Source of the DNA: Planctomycetes bacterium GWF2_50_10
Lineage (GTDB): Bacteria; Planctomycetota; Phycisphaerae; Sedimentisphaerales; GWF2-50-10
Direction of reading: 5' to 3'
Assembly (NCBI GenBank): GCA_001824635.1
Contig: MHYB01000043.1
Span: 1 to 28,787 of the forward strand
Length of the DNA stretch: 28,787 nt
Part shown: piece after piece, positions 5,930 through 14,348 of the stretch
Numbering within the stretch: position 1 is the first letter of the stretch
How the letters are laid out: each line of letters begins with the position of its first letter
Translations under genes and position numbers: made by a program
Notes under the pieces: model-generated
Database searches by the model: none
Seen by the model: only the letters and a program-made list of their open reading frames with translations
What the model was told of the DNA's origin: nothing

Positions 5930-7222
5930 GTGAACATTGTAGCGAAAACAGGCAGGAATTCCACCCCAAAACTCCGTCATCACAAAGCAAGCGGCCACGC
6001 ATATGTGGTGCTCAACGGCAAGACGATTTACCTTGGGCATTACGGAACTGAAGAAACCTCAACAAATTATAACAAGGTAATTGCTGAGTGGCTCTCATGC
6101 GGCAAGCAACTCGGTGTCGACGGCGATAGCATCACAATAAAAGAAATAATTGCACGGTTTTGGATTTATGCAGGGCAATATTATCGCAGTGCTGATGGAG
6201 CACTCTCAGGCGAGATCGATAATTTTCGTTATGCTTTGCGGCCATTCAGCAAGTTGTATGGTGATACCAAAGCGGTCGAGTTTGGACCTCGTTGCCTCCG
6301 GACCATACGCCACCATATGATTGAGAATAATTGCAGTCGGAATTACATAAATAGCTCTATAGCTCGCATAAAGATGGTATTTAAATGGGCGGTAGGTGAG
6401 GAGCTAATACCTGGCTCAATCTACCAAGCCCTTGCAGCGGTTCCCGGCCTGCGAAAGGGTCGGTGCGAAGCAAGAGAGACCGAACCTGTCAAACCTGTAC
6501 CGCAAGAGCACGTTGATGCTATCGAGCCATATGTCAGCAGACATATATGGACTATCATTCAAATGCAACTGCTTACGGCGGCACGCCCAAACGAAGTTTT
6601 AATTATTCGGCCATGTGACATAGATCGCAGCGGAAAAATATGGGTATACTCCCCTGCTGAGCATAAGACGGCACACCACGGGCATGACCGTAAAATATAC
6701 ATTGGTCCCAAAGGTCAGGAAACATTAAGACCATTTCTGCTCCGCCCTGCTGAGTCATTTTGCTTTTCGCCTGCTGAAGCAGAGGCCGAAAGGCGGATCA
6801 AAGTGTCACAAAATAGAACTACACCCCTTAAATACGGTAATGTGCCGGGATCAAACTGTTCAAATGAGCCTAGGCGTAATCCGGGTCAGCACTATGACGT
6901 TGCTGCATACCGCCACGCAATAACCAGGGCCATCGAGAAGGCGTTCCCCGCTCCGGAGCATTTGAGAAAACGAGCCGGTGAGACCGTCAAGGAATGGAGA
7001 AAACGACAGACCAAAGCCGAAAGAGCCGAACTCAAGGCCTGGTATAAACATTACCACTGGCACCCGCATCAACTTCGCCATAATGCTGCGACTTTCCTGC
7101 GCAAAGAATTCGGGCTTGAAACAGCACGTATTATCCTCGGCCACAGGTCCGTAATCATAACCGAGGTTTATGCAGAGGTGGACCAGCAGAAGGCAATTGA
7201 GGCGATAGCAAAAGTTGGCTAA
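5930..7222 (+). CDS. Tyrosine recombinase (site-specific integrase)
   Basis: The 430-residue product is taken from the GTG at 5930, which has GAAAGGAG at ideal distance; an upstream in-frame ATG at 5864 has no ribosome site. The N-terminus has a short beta-rich 'HKASGHAYVVLNGKTIYLG' segment common in planctomycete integrases. A SAM-like core-binding domain follows, then the catalytic domain with TAARPNEV (first Arg), HPHQLRHNAATFLR (H-x-x-R), LGHRS and a terminal Tyr in ITEVYAEVD. These are the R-H-R-H-Y residues of active enzymes. Location beside the 3' end of tRNA-His suggests it integrated an element there. No excisionase gene or second att copy is seen in the window. Confidence 0.93.
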   Translation: MNIVAKTGRNSTPKLRHHKASGHAYVVLNGKTIYLGHYGTEETSTNYNKVIAEWLSCGKQLGVDGDSITIKEIIARFWIYAGQYYRSADGALSGEIDNFRYALRPFSKLYGDTKAVEFGPRCLRTIRHHMIENNCSRNYINSSIARIKMVFKWAVGEELIPGSIYQALAAVPGLRKGRCEARETEPVKPVPQEHVDAIEPYVSRHIWTIIQMQLLTAARPNEVLIIRPCDIDRSGKIWVYSPAEHKTAHHGHDRKIYIGPKGQETLRPFLLRPAESFCFSPAEAEAERRIKVSQNRTTPLKYGNVPGSNCSNEPRRNPGQHYDVAAYRHAITRAIEKAFPAPEHLRKRAGETVKEWRKRQTKAERAELKAWYKHYHWHPHQLRHNAATFLRKEFGLETARIILGHRSVIITEVYAEVDQQKAIEAIAKVG

Positions 7223-7392
7223 AAAAGTTCAAGTTTTCCCAATCGACCACGCCAACTATGTTTCTGTAATCATGAATATAATTCGACAAAACTCTCAAAT
7301 TAATGTTATTCGTAATAGACCACGAGCTATTGCCTTCTGCGCTATTACTACAAAGAATTTAGCTCTGGTGAATATTAGCTGTATTGCTTACC

Positions 7393-8481
7393 TTACTTTT
7401 TTAATAGCGGCAGATACTTGCCATATCCGGCACTTTCGAGTCCTTCCTTTGGAATGAATTTCAAAGCCGCAGAGTTCATGCAGTAACGCAGTCCCGCAGG
7501 CGGCGGGCCGTCATTAAAGACGTGTCCCAAATGAGAATCTCCTTTCTTGCTCCTTACTTCTGTTCGGGTGGTAAAAAAACCTTTGTCTTCTTTTTCAATA
7601 ATACTATTTGGATCAAGCGGTTTTGTGAAACTTGGCCAACCGGTTCCAGAATCATATTTATCTTTAGAACTGAAGAGTGGCTCACCTGAAATAATATCCA
7701 CATAAATACCATCTCGCTTCTCATTCCAGTACTCATTCTGATATGCCGGCTCAGTTGCACCCTGCTGTGTAACTTTGTACTGCAGCGGCGTAAGGCGTTT
7801 GTGAAGCTCTTCCTTGCTTGGCTGATGATATGCTGAATTACTGTCTGTCGACATGTCTATCTCCTGGTCATTTTGGCCCCACACCTTTTTTAAATATTCA
7901 TCACGTCCTGACCTTTGCCTGTAGAAACTGTACTTTAAGGAATGATTCTTGTAAAAATCCTGGTGGTAATCCTCAGCCTTGTAAAATTGTTGTGCGGCAC
8001 GTATTTCAGTCACTATCGTTTTGTTAAACTTTCCGGATTTTGTGAGATGCTGTTTCGATTTTTCCGCGAACTGTTTTTGCGTTTCGTTTGAGTAAAATAT
8101 TGCAGACCGGTACTGCGGGCCTCTGTCAACAAACTGGCCGCTGGCATCTGTGGGATCTATTTGTCTCCAGAATACCTCAAGTAATTTTGAGTAACTTATT
8201 ATTCGGGGATCGTACTTTATTTCCACTGCTTCAATATGTCCCGTCTCGACATAATTCTCATAATTCGGGTTCTTTCCCGTACCGCCCGTGTATCCCGATA
8301 CAACGGACTTGACCCCGTTTAGCTTCTCAAAAGGCGGTTCCATGCACCAGAAACAGCCTCCCGCAAATATCGCATTTTCAGTCATTGCCTGTTCATTTTG
8401 AGCCGGGAGCCAAGTGCAGACAAATAAAAAGGCCAAAGAAAAACCTAAACAGACGCACTTTGCTTTCGATCTGCTATTCAT
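7393..8481 (-). CDS. msrAB: Exported MsrA-MsrB fusion, peptide methionine sulfoxide reductase
   Basis: The 362-residue protein has a basic N-terminus then a hydrophobic stretch ending WLPAQ, consistent with a signal peptide. The MsrA domain (about 35-200) has the GCFWC motif with catalytic C43 and the C46 partner. The MsrB domain (about 220-362) has SGTGWPSF, GHVFNDGP and RYCMNSAALKF with catalytic C334. MsrB zinc CxxC pairs are absent, as in the metal-free subgroup. MsrA reduces S- and MsrB R-methionine sulfoxide; export implies repair of envelope proteins. AGAGG lies seven bases before the ATG. It diverges from the arsenosugar-type operon and converges on the integrase gene. Its oxidative-repair role complements the first operon, though it lies beyond the integrase. 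Confidence 0.95.
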   Translation of the reverse strand: MNSRSKAKCVCLGFSLAFLFVCTWLPAQNEQAMTENAIFAGGCFWCMEPPFEKLNGVKSVVSGYTGGTGKNPNYENYVETGHIEAVEIKYDPRIISYSKLLEVFWRQIDPTDASGQFVDRGPQYRSAIFYSNETQKQFAEKSKQHLTKSGKFNKTIVTEIRAAQQFYKAEDYHQDFYKNHSLKYSFYRQRSGRDEYLKKVWGQNDQEIDMSTDSNSAYHQPSKEELHKRLTPLQYKVTQQGATEPAYQNEYWNEKRDGIYVDIISGEPLFSSKDKYDSGTGWPSFTKPLDPNSIIEKEDKGFFTTRTEVRSKKGDSHLGHVFNDGPPPAGLRYCMNSAALKFIPKEGLESAGYGKYLPLLKK

Positions 8482-8725
8482 AGATTACCTCTTTCATCTT
8501 TTAGCGGTACGGCCGCAACATTTCGCAGTTTCATTCACATTTTTATATTTTCATAGTATTTCGTCTAATGACATATTACCCCCAAGTGTATAGCCCATTG
8601 GTTGAGAAAAAATACATCTGTATCGGACATTATAAATAACCAGTTTGCTTCCGTACAAGCTGCTTTCTAAACATTTCTCATAATATGAACTACATTTCGG
8701 AAAATTATTCTGATATACTCCGTAT
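8482..8725. promoter_or_regulatory. Divergent promoter region between msrAB and the ars operon
   Basis: This 244-base AT-rich gap separates divergent genes and holds no convincing gene. Two short palindromes lie on the ars side: TCATAATATGA (8678-8688) and ATATAC-TCC-GTATAT (8713-8727, overlapping the ATG of the glycosyltransferase). Either could be an operator for an arsenic-responsive repressor, but no ArsR gene is in the window. No consensus -35/-10 pair is clear on either strand. Confidence 0.4.
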
Positions 8726-9451
8726 ATGCAGATCGACAAGAATATGCGATCAGAATTTGGATTGTCGATTATAGTGCCAGTGTTGCACGAAGGGCATTCT
8801 ATAAACCCATTCATAGATCACTTAAAGCAGTTCAAAAAGGGGTATGCCTTAGAGATAATTGTGGTTGACGGCTCAGATGATTCGAGCACAAATAAAAATA
8901 TCATTGATCCTGCTGTCATAAAACTCAATTCACCCAGGAGAGGACGAGGTATTCAGATGAATTTCGGCGCAGCGACAGCAAGATATCCGAATTTGCTGTT
9001 TTTGCATGCGGATGTCCGCCTGCCCCAAAACGCTGTCGCCCTGATATGCAAATGCCTTGAAACTCAGGGCTGTGTAGCTGGTGCTTTTCAGATAAGATTC
9101 GATTCAGAAAGTTTACTGCTTAAATTAATCGCACTCCGCTCAAACCTCCGCTGCCGCCTCACACGAATACCTTACGGTGATCAGGGTATTTTTATTCGAA
9201 AGGGGTATTTTGAAAATATCGGCGGATTTGGTGATTTTATCTTTCTCGAAGATGTGGATTTAATGCGAAGAATAAAAAGAAATAAATCTGATATTCATAT
9301 TATCAGCGAAAAGATTACCACCTCATCGCGGCGATGGGAAAAAGAGGGAATTTTGTTCTGCACACTTCGGAATCAGTTGGTGGTTACACTGTTTCACTTC
9401 GGTGTGCATCCGAACAAGCTGGCCAATTTTTACAAACAAGTAAAATATTAA
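8726..9451 (+). CDS. rSAM-associated family 2 glycosyltransferase (arsenosugar cluster)
   Basis: The 241-residue GT-A enzyme has LSIIVPVLHEG, a VVDGSDD donor-site motif, RGRGIQMNFGAA, LFLHADVRLP (D-x-D equivalent HAD) and PYGDQGIFIRKGYF with GGF and LEDVDLMRRI. This combination is characteristic of the 'transferase 2, rSAM/selenodomain-associated' glycosyltransferases found with ArsS (TIGR04283 type). A role in attaching or modifying the sugar of an arsenical is inferred from context. The ATG at 8726 has no ribosome site and overlaps a palindrome; translation might begin at the Met codon at 8744 or be leaderless. ArsS starts 13 bases after its stop. Confidence 0.85.
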   Translation: MQIDKNMRSEFGLSIIVPVLHEGHSINPFIDHLKQFKKGYALEIIVVDGSDDSSTNKNIIDPAVIKLNSPRRGRGIQMNFGAATARYPNLLFLHADVRLPQNAVALICKCLETQGCVAGAFQIRFDSESLLLKLIALRSNLRCRLTRIPYGDQGIFIRKGYFENIGGFGDFIFLEDVDLMRRIKRNKSDIHIISEKITTSSRRWEKEGILFCTLRNQLVVTLFHFGVHPNKLANFYKQVKY

Positions 9452-9464
9452 GGGACTCCTTATC

Positions 9465-10430
9465 ATGTTTGTTGATTTTAAGGATGCTGTTAAGCGTTCG
9501 ACAGTCCGGCCGCTGCAATTGGAGAGCTTTGAAACGTTCCAGGTGAATCTCGGAAACCGCTGTAATCAGCGGTGCCGCCATTGCCATGTAGGGGCCGGAC
9601 CGGAAGGCAACAAGATCATGCCGCGATCAGTGATGCAGAAGATCGCAGATTTCCTGCTGAAACATCCCTCTCTAACGATTGATGTTACTGGCGGCTGCCC
9701 GGAACTTAACCCTGATTTTAAATTCTTTATTGAAAATGCCCATCGGCTGTGCGCCCGTCTAATGGTCAGAACAAATCTGACGGTCTTTTTTGAAGACGGC
9801 CTTGAATGGCTTGCGGATTGGTACGGGAAGAATAGAGTTGTGCTTATAGGTTCGCTGCCGTGCTATACCAAAGAGAATGTAGATAAGCAGCGCGGCCGCA
9901 ATGTGTTTGAAAAGAGCATAAAGGCCATACAAATGCTTAACCGCCTCGGTTACGGCATCGACCAGAATCTCCAACTTAACCTTGTGTATAATCCTGGCGG
10001 TGATTTTTTGCCCGGCTCGCAGCAGCAGCTTGAGACTGATTACAAGCGGCAGCTCCTTAAGAACTTCGGCGTCAGGTTCAGCAAGCTTTTTATTATCGTC
10101 AATGCTCCAATCGGCCGATTCAAAAGATATCTCGAGGCCAACGGCACGCTTGAAAAATACATGGAATTGCTTTACAACAATTTTAACCCCGAGGCAGCCG
10201 AGGGCATCATGTGTCGCAGTCTTATCAGTGTTGATTACCGGGGTATTTTGTACAATTGCGATTTTAATCAGGCTCTTGACCTGCCTCTCAGGGATAAATG
10301 GGGCAGGCCATTATCGATAGTTGATATGGACAGTATTTTGGCAGGCGGCTTTGAAATAATCACCGGCCCGCACTGTTACTGCTGCACGGCCGGGGCCGGC
10401 TCAAGCTGTACAGGAGCAACTGTAAAGTAA
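9465..10430 (+). CDS. arsS: ArsS, arsenosugar biosynthesis radical SAM protein
   Basis: The 321-residue protein has the radical SAM cluster CNQRCRHC (C33, C37, C40), followed by VTGGCPELNPDF and a C-terminal Cys-rich domain ending HCYCCTAGAGSSC. That architecture matches the ArsS / 'rSAM Cys-rich' family (TIGR04167 type). ArsS is reported to add a 5'-deoxyadenosyl group to dimethylarsenite as the first committed arsenosugar step. Many relatives carry selenocysteine in the C-terminal motif; here all positions are plain Cys or other sense codons, so no Sec insertion is required. It lies between two glycosyltransferase-like genes and upstream of arsM, with 13-base gaps on both sides. Confidence 0.92.
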   Translation: MFVDFKDAVKRSTVRPLQLESFETFQVNLGNRCNQRCRHCHVGAGPEGNKIMPRSVMQKIADFLLKHPSLTIDVTGGCPELNPDFKFFIENAHRLCARLMVRTNLTVFFEDGLEWLADWYGKNRVVLIGSLPCYTKENVDKQRGRNVFEKSIKAIQMLNRLGYGIDQNLQLNLVYNPGGDFLPGSQQQLETDYKRQLLKNFGVRFSKLFIIVNAPIGRFKRYLEANGTLEKYMELLYNNFNPEAAEGIMCRSLISVDYRGILYNCDFNQALDLPLRDKWGRPLSIVDMDSILAGGFEIITGPHCYCCTAGAGSSCTGATVK

Positions 10431-10443
10431 ATTTGGTGTAATT

Positions 10444-11082
10444 ATGCCGAACTCTGATGATAAATGCATACTGTTTTTTGTAAAAGACCCGTCTGACGGC
10501 AATGTTAAAACACGTCTTGCCGCTCAGATTGGCACTGATGAAGCGACGGAACTTTACAAATGTTTTCTTTCCGATCTGCTTGGCATGCTTAAGGAGATCG
10601 CGATACGGTTTGAAATAGTTTTTTATCCTCCGCAAAGCGACGTTCGAATAAAAGAAATTCTCGGTGATTCATTTAGTTATATTCCCCAGCAAGGCAGCGA
10701 TCTTGGTCAGAGGATGAAAAACGCTTTTTTGGCGGCCTTTAACAAGGGATATAAAAAAGTTGTTATCATCGGTTCAGACAGCCCCGATCTGCCGGTGAAA
10801 TTTGTTAAGGATGCTTTTGTTGGGCTTGAAAGCCACGATGCTGTCATTGGCCCGGCCGTTGACGGCGGATATTATCTCATTGGCTTTAATTTTAAAAATT
10901 TTATTCCGCAGGCATTTGATAATATTCAATGGAGTACTGCCGGTGTATTCACGCAAACCGTCAATATCCTTAAAAAATATACAAGTGAAATTCATCTGCT
11001 GCCGCAATGGTATGATATCGATACGCTCGATGATTTGAATCTGCTCAACCAGCGAAATACCGGATATGGAGATAAATCATGA
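10444..11082 (+). CDS. TIGR04282-type glycosyltransferase (DUF2064)
   Basis: The 212-residue GT-A/nucleotidyltransferase-fold protein has FVKDPSDGNVKTRLAAQIG near the N-terminus, QGSDLGQRMKNAF, then IIGSDSPDLP, GPAVDGGYYLIG and the terminal DIDTLDDLNLL. This is the DUF2064 pattern named 'transferase 1, rSAM/selenodomain-associated'. It resembles sugar nucleotidyltransferases and usually travels with ArsS and the family 2 enzyme. A substrate has not been clearly established for the family; a role in building the arsenosugar aglycone or sugar donor is inferred. Its last four bases overlap the arsM start (ATGA), so the two are coupled. Confidence 0.85.
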   Translation: MPNSDDKCILFFVKDPSDGNVKTRLAAQIGTDEATELYKCFLSDLLGMLKEIAIRFEIVFYPPQSDVRIKEILGDSFSYIPQQGSDLGQRMKNAFLAAFNKGYKKVVIIGSDSPDLPVKFVKDAFVGLESHDAVIGPAVDGGYYLIGFNFKNFIPQAFDNIQWSTAGVFTQTVNILKKYTSEIHLLPQWYDIDTLDDLNLLNQRNTGYGDKS

Positions 11083-12134
11083 CAGATGCCGCCCAGCGGG
11101 TTGAAAATGTAAAACAGTATTACGGCAAGACAGTTCAGGCAACAAAGGATTTAAAAACAAATGCCTGCTGTACAACCGAGTCGTTGCCTGCTTATATCAG
11201 GCAAATTTTAAAGAACATCGATCAGGAAATCCTTACAAAGTTTTACGGCTGCGGGTCACCGATTCCGCCTGCTCTCGAAGGATGTGTTGTACTTGACATC
11301 GGGTGCGGAACGGGCAGAGATGCTTATGCGGTCTCAAAGCTTGTCGGCCCTGATGGAAGAGTGATCGGCATGGATATGACTGACGAGCAGCTTGAGTTCG
11401 CAAATCGCCACATAGATTCGCAAATGAAAAAATTTGGATTTATCGCCCACAATATTGAATTCAAAAAGGGATATGCGGAAGATTTAAGCCATCTCGGCAT
11501 CGAGGATGGCTCAATCGATGTGGTGATCTCCAATTGCGTCATAAACCTCTGCTCCGATAAACGTAAGGTATTTTCTGAAATATTTCGCGTTTTAAAGCCC
11601 GGCGGTGAATTGTATTTTTCAGATGTATTCACCAAACAGAGAGTTCCTGAATATCTGCATTCAGACCCCGTCCTTGTGGGAGAATGCCTTGCAGGTGCGA
11701 TGTATGTTGAAGATTTCAGAAGGATTCTTAGGGAAATCAAATGTTTTGATCATCGCGTTGTTTCCCAAAAAGCTGTTACAATCGACAATCCCGAAATCGA
11801 AACCAAAATAGGCATGATCGAATTCGAGTCGATGACCGTTCGCGCGTTCAAACTCGATATACTTGAAGATTGTTGCGAAGATTACGGCCAATCAGCGGTT
11901 TATCTGGGGACAATACCCGAATGTCCGCATCGGTTTATTCTTGATGAGTACCATATCTTCATAACCGGTAAACCAATGCTAATTTGCGGCAACACCGCTT
12001 CAATGCTCGAAGAAACACGTTTTGGCAGGCATTTTAAGATAACAGGTGACCGCAGCAGGCATTTTGGGAAATTTCCATGCTCTACGGAGTTGGCATTAGG
12101 CGAAAAACAAAACAGCAATTCAAGCTGCTGTTAA
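11079..12134 (+). CDS. arsM: ArsM, arsenite S-adenosylmethionine methyltransferase
   Basis: The 351-residue protein has the SAM-binding motif VLDIGCGTGRDAY (about 71-83) and the ArsM cysteines: the vicinal C30-C31 pair in NACCTTE, C153 in SNCVINL and C203 in GECLAGAM. YYGKTVQATKDLKT is the usual N-terminal lead-in. ArsM methylates trivalent arsenic to mono-, di- and trimethyl species, giving the dimethylated substrate used by ArsS. The C-terminus beyond residue ~235 is an extra domain with further Cys residues, ending SSCC, which could bind arsenic. It follows the preceding gene with a four-base overlap and is 17 bases ahead of the flavoprotein gene. Confidence 0.93.
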   Translation: MTDAAQRVENVKQYYGKTVQATKDLKTNACCTTESLPAYIRQILKNIDQEILTKFYGCGSPIPPALEGCVVLDIGCGTGRDAYAVSKLVGPDGRVIGMDMTDEQLEFANRHIDSQMKKFGFIAHNIEFKKGYAEDLSHLGIEDGSIDVVISNCVINLCSDKRKVFSEIFRVLKPGGELYFSDVFTKQRVPEYLHSDPVLVGECLAGAMYVEDFRRILREIKCFDHRVVSQKAVTIDNPEIETKIGMIEFESMTVRAFKLDILEDCCEDYGQSAVYLGTIPECPHRFILDEYHIFITGKPMLICGNTASMLEETRFGRHFKITGDRSRHFGKFPCSTELALGEKQNSNSSCC

Positions 12135-12151
12135 GTCAGGGGGGAAAATCC

Positions 12152-13585
12152 ATGTTTGATTACGATGTGGTTGTTATCGGGGCCGGTTCCGCCGGACTTG
12201 TCGCTTCCAAACTTGCAGCCGGTTTAGGCAAAAAGACAGCACTTATAGAAAAGTTTAAAATCGGCGGTGACTGCACATGGTTCGGCTGCATTCCCAGCAA
12301 GACACTCATCAAGTCGGCCGAGGTTGTGCATCAGAGCCGCCGTCTTGAAGACTTTGGAATACGGCTCGATACCCAGATTACTCTGGATTCCCGTAAGGTA
12401 ATGGCGCATGTGCGTGCTGTGCGGCAGGCCGATTATGAAGCACATTCGCCGGAATCTTTCAAGAAGCAAGGTATCGATCTCATATTCGGCCCAGCGAAAT
12501 TTCTGGATGCCAATCACATCAACACAGGTGATCGCATTATTTCGTCGGATAAATTCATACTCTGCACCGGATCACGGCCGGCAATACCCCGCATCGAAGG
12601 TCTTGATGGTATACCTTTTCTAACGAACGAATCCATTTTCGAACTTGAGGATCTGCCACGTTCCATGCTGATACTCGGCGGCGGCCCGATAGGATCGGAA
12701 ATGGCATCTGCCCTGAACCGTCTGGGTGTGAAGATCACGCTTGTCCAGCGAGGCCCAACTATCTTGCCGCGCGATGATTCCGAACTTGCATCAGACCTGA
12801 TGGATTTCATGCGAGCTGAAGGAGTAACTATATTGACGAAATCCGTTCCACGCAGATTCTATATGAAAGACGGCGTCACATACTCTGAAATTGCTGATGA
12901 AAATAATAATGTGATTACTGTCTCCGCCGATTCTGTCATGGTCGCGGCAGGACGTGTACCTAATATTGATAATCTTGATCTCGACAAGGCCGGAGTCGAA
13001 TTTGACAAGCGAGGCTTGAAAGTCGACGGGCATCTGGCAACCACCGCCCGCAATATTTACGGAGCCGGAGATATTGTGCCACCTTATCTTTTCACCCATA
13101 TCGCCGAACACGAAGCCATCGTCGCAACACGGAATGCATGTCTGCCGGTCAAAATAAAACCTGATTACGAAAATGTCCTTTGGTGCACATTTACCGATCC
13201 GGCAATTGCACATGCAGGATTAACTGAATCCGAAGCCCGCGACCGTTTTGGCGATAGCGTTCGTGTATACAAATGGCAGTTTAGCAATGTAGACAGGGCC
13301 GGCACAGATCTTGCATCACAAGGTTTCGCCAAAATCATCTGCGACAAAAAAGCTCGCATCCTTGGAATACACATACTTGGGGCTCATGCCGCCGAACTGA
13401 TGCACGAGGTTCAGCTTGCCAAATCTTTCGGAAAACCTTTCAGTGCCATAGCCAATATCGTACACGCATACCCTTCCTACTCCGATGTCGTTCGCCAGCC
13501 CGCAAAACGCTGTTACATCGAGATGCTGCAGAATAAATGGTTTATCAGGATGCTGCAAAAAACCAGATCTGTTCGGCACAAATAA
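12152..13585 (+). CDS. Mercuric-reductase-like FAD/NAD(P) disulfide oxidoreductase
   Basis: Translation from the ATG at 12152 (GGGGGGAAAA just upstream) gives 477 residues; an in-frame ATG at 12077 lies inside arsM and is unlikely. The FAD site VVVIGAGSAG, redox pair GGDCTWFGCIPSK (C41, C46), second dinucleotide site ILGGGPIGSEMA, YGAGDI and the C-terminal HAYPSYSD motif place it in the pyridine-nucleotide disulfide oxidoreductase family near MerA-like proteins. It lacks both the N-terminal HMA domain and the C-terminal vicinal Cys pair of true MerA, so mercuric reduction is unlikely. In this operon it may supply reducing power to arsenic metabolism or keep thiols reduced. The substrate is unknown. 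Confidence 0.85.
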   Translation: MFDYDVVVIGAGSAGLVASKLAAGLGKKTALIEKFKIGGDCTWFGCIPSKTLIKSAEVVHQSRRLEDFGIRLDTQITLDSRKVMAHVRAVRQADYEAHSPESFKKQGIDLIFGPAKFLDANHINTGDRIISSDKFILCTGSRPAIPRIEGLDGIPFLTNESIFELEDLPRSMLILGGGPIGSEMASALNRLGVKITLVQRGPTILPRDDSELASDLMDFMRAEGVTILTKSVPRRFYMKDGVTYSEIADENNNVITVSADSVMVAAGRVPNIDNLDLDKAGVEFDKRGLKVDGHLATTARNIYGAGDIVPPYLFTHIAEHEAIVATRNACLPVKIKPDYENVLWCTFTDPAIAHAGLTESEARDRFGDSVRVYKWQFSNVDRAGTDLASQGFAKIICDKKARILGIHILGAHAAELMHEVQLAKSFGKPFSAIANIVHAYPSYSDVVRQPAKRCYIEMLQNKWFIRMLQKTRSVRHK

Positions 13586-13593
13586 TTTGATAT

Positions 13594-14280
13594 ATGAAAA
13601 CTGGCACAATTAAGCGAATAGTAATTCTTTTGATTATTGCGGGTTTAGTGATCGGACTGCAACTCAGTGGATTGGGCCGACAGCTGACCCTCGAAAATCT
13701 TCAAGCCCATGCCTCACAACTCAGGGATTTTTCTGACCGCCATTACTTCAAATCCGTCGCCGCATTCATTTTAACCTACATTGTTGTGACGGGCTTCTCA
13801 CTTCCGGGCGCCCTCATTCTAACACTCGCCGGAGGCTTTTTATATAAAACACTGCTTGCCGCAATATATGTCAATGTTGGTGCGACAACCGGGGCCACGC
13901 TGGCATTTCTGGCTGCCCGATATATAGCAGGCGACTGGATACAATTCAAATACGCTGATAAGCTCGTCAAATTTAATCGCGAGCTTGATCGTAACGGCTC
14001 CAATTATCTGCTGATTTTACGGCTGGTGCCGGTCTTTCCCTTCTTTCTTATAAATATTTTTGCAGGCCTGACCCGAGTGCCCTTAAAAACATTTATCTGG
14101 ACCACATCGCTTGGCATTCTCCCCGGCTCACTCATCTACGCCTATGCGGGTGAGCAGCTTGGTATGATCAGCAATGTTAGAGACATTTTCACAACTCGTA
14201 TCCTGATAGCATTTTTGCTGCTGGCACTTCTGGCCTTTTTGCCGATTCTGCTCAGGAAACTCAAAAAAAGTAAATTCTGA
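13594..14280 (+). CDS. TVP38/TMEM64-family (DedA-like) membrane protein
   Basis: The 228-residue integral membrane protein has an N-terminal transmembrane helix, then the family core: FSLPGALILTLAGGFLY, GATTGATLAFLAARYIAG and the RLVPVFPFFLINIFAGLTRV block, with final membrane helices ending in a basic Lys tail. TVP38/DedA proteins are inner-membrane transporters or lipid scramblase-like proteins; pairing with MerA-like flavoproteins is common in bacteria and has no settled explanation. It starts nine bases after the flavoprotein gene and is probably the last gene of the operon. A direct role in arsenical export is only a possibility. Confidence 0.85.
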   Translation: MKTGTIKRIVILLIIAGLVIGLQLSGLGRQLTLENLQAHASQLRDFSDRHYFKSVAAFILTYIVVTGFSLPGALILTLAGGFLYKTLLAAIYVNVGATTGATLAFLAARYIAGDWIQFKYADKLVKFNRELDRNGSNYLLILRLVPVFPFFLINIFAGLTRVPLKTFIWTTSLGILPGSLIYAYAGEQLGMISNVRDIFTTRILIAFLLLALLAFLPILLRKLKKSKF

Positions 14281-14348
14281 CCCGCTGGTTGGAATACGAC
14301 GATTTTGCCAGGATAAGAATTCAGGAATACTATAAAGATGTTCCTAAA

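Noticed and set aside
7215..7457. 80-codon plus-strand frame following the integrase gene
   Set aside because: It overlaps both the integrase end and the msrAB 3' end; no family or ribosome site is seen.
8551..8814. Minus-strand 87-codon frame over the ars promoter region
   Set aside because: It overlaps the first ars gene start in antisense, and its Cys-rich look comes from the AT-rich gap; no ribosome site or domain.
12152..13585. Calling the flavoprotein mercuric reductase MerA
   Set aside because: It lacks the HMA domain and the C-terminal vicinal Cys pair needed for mercury transfer; only the general fold and redox pair are shared.
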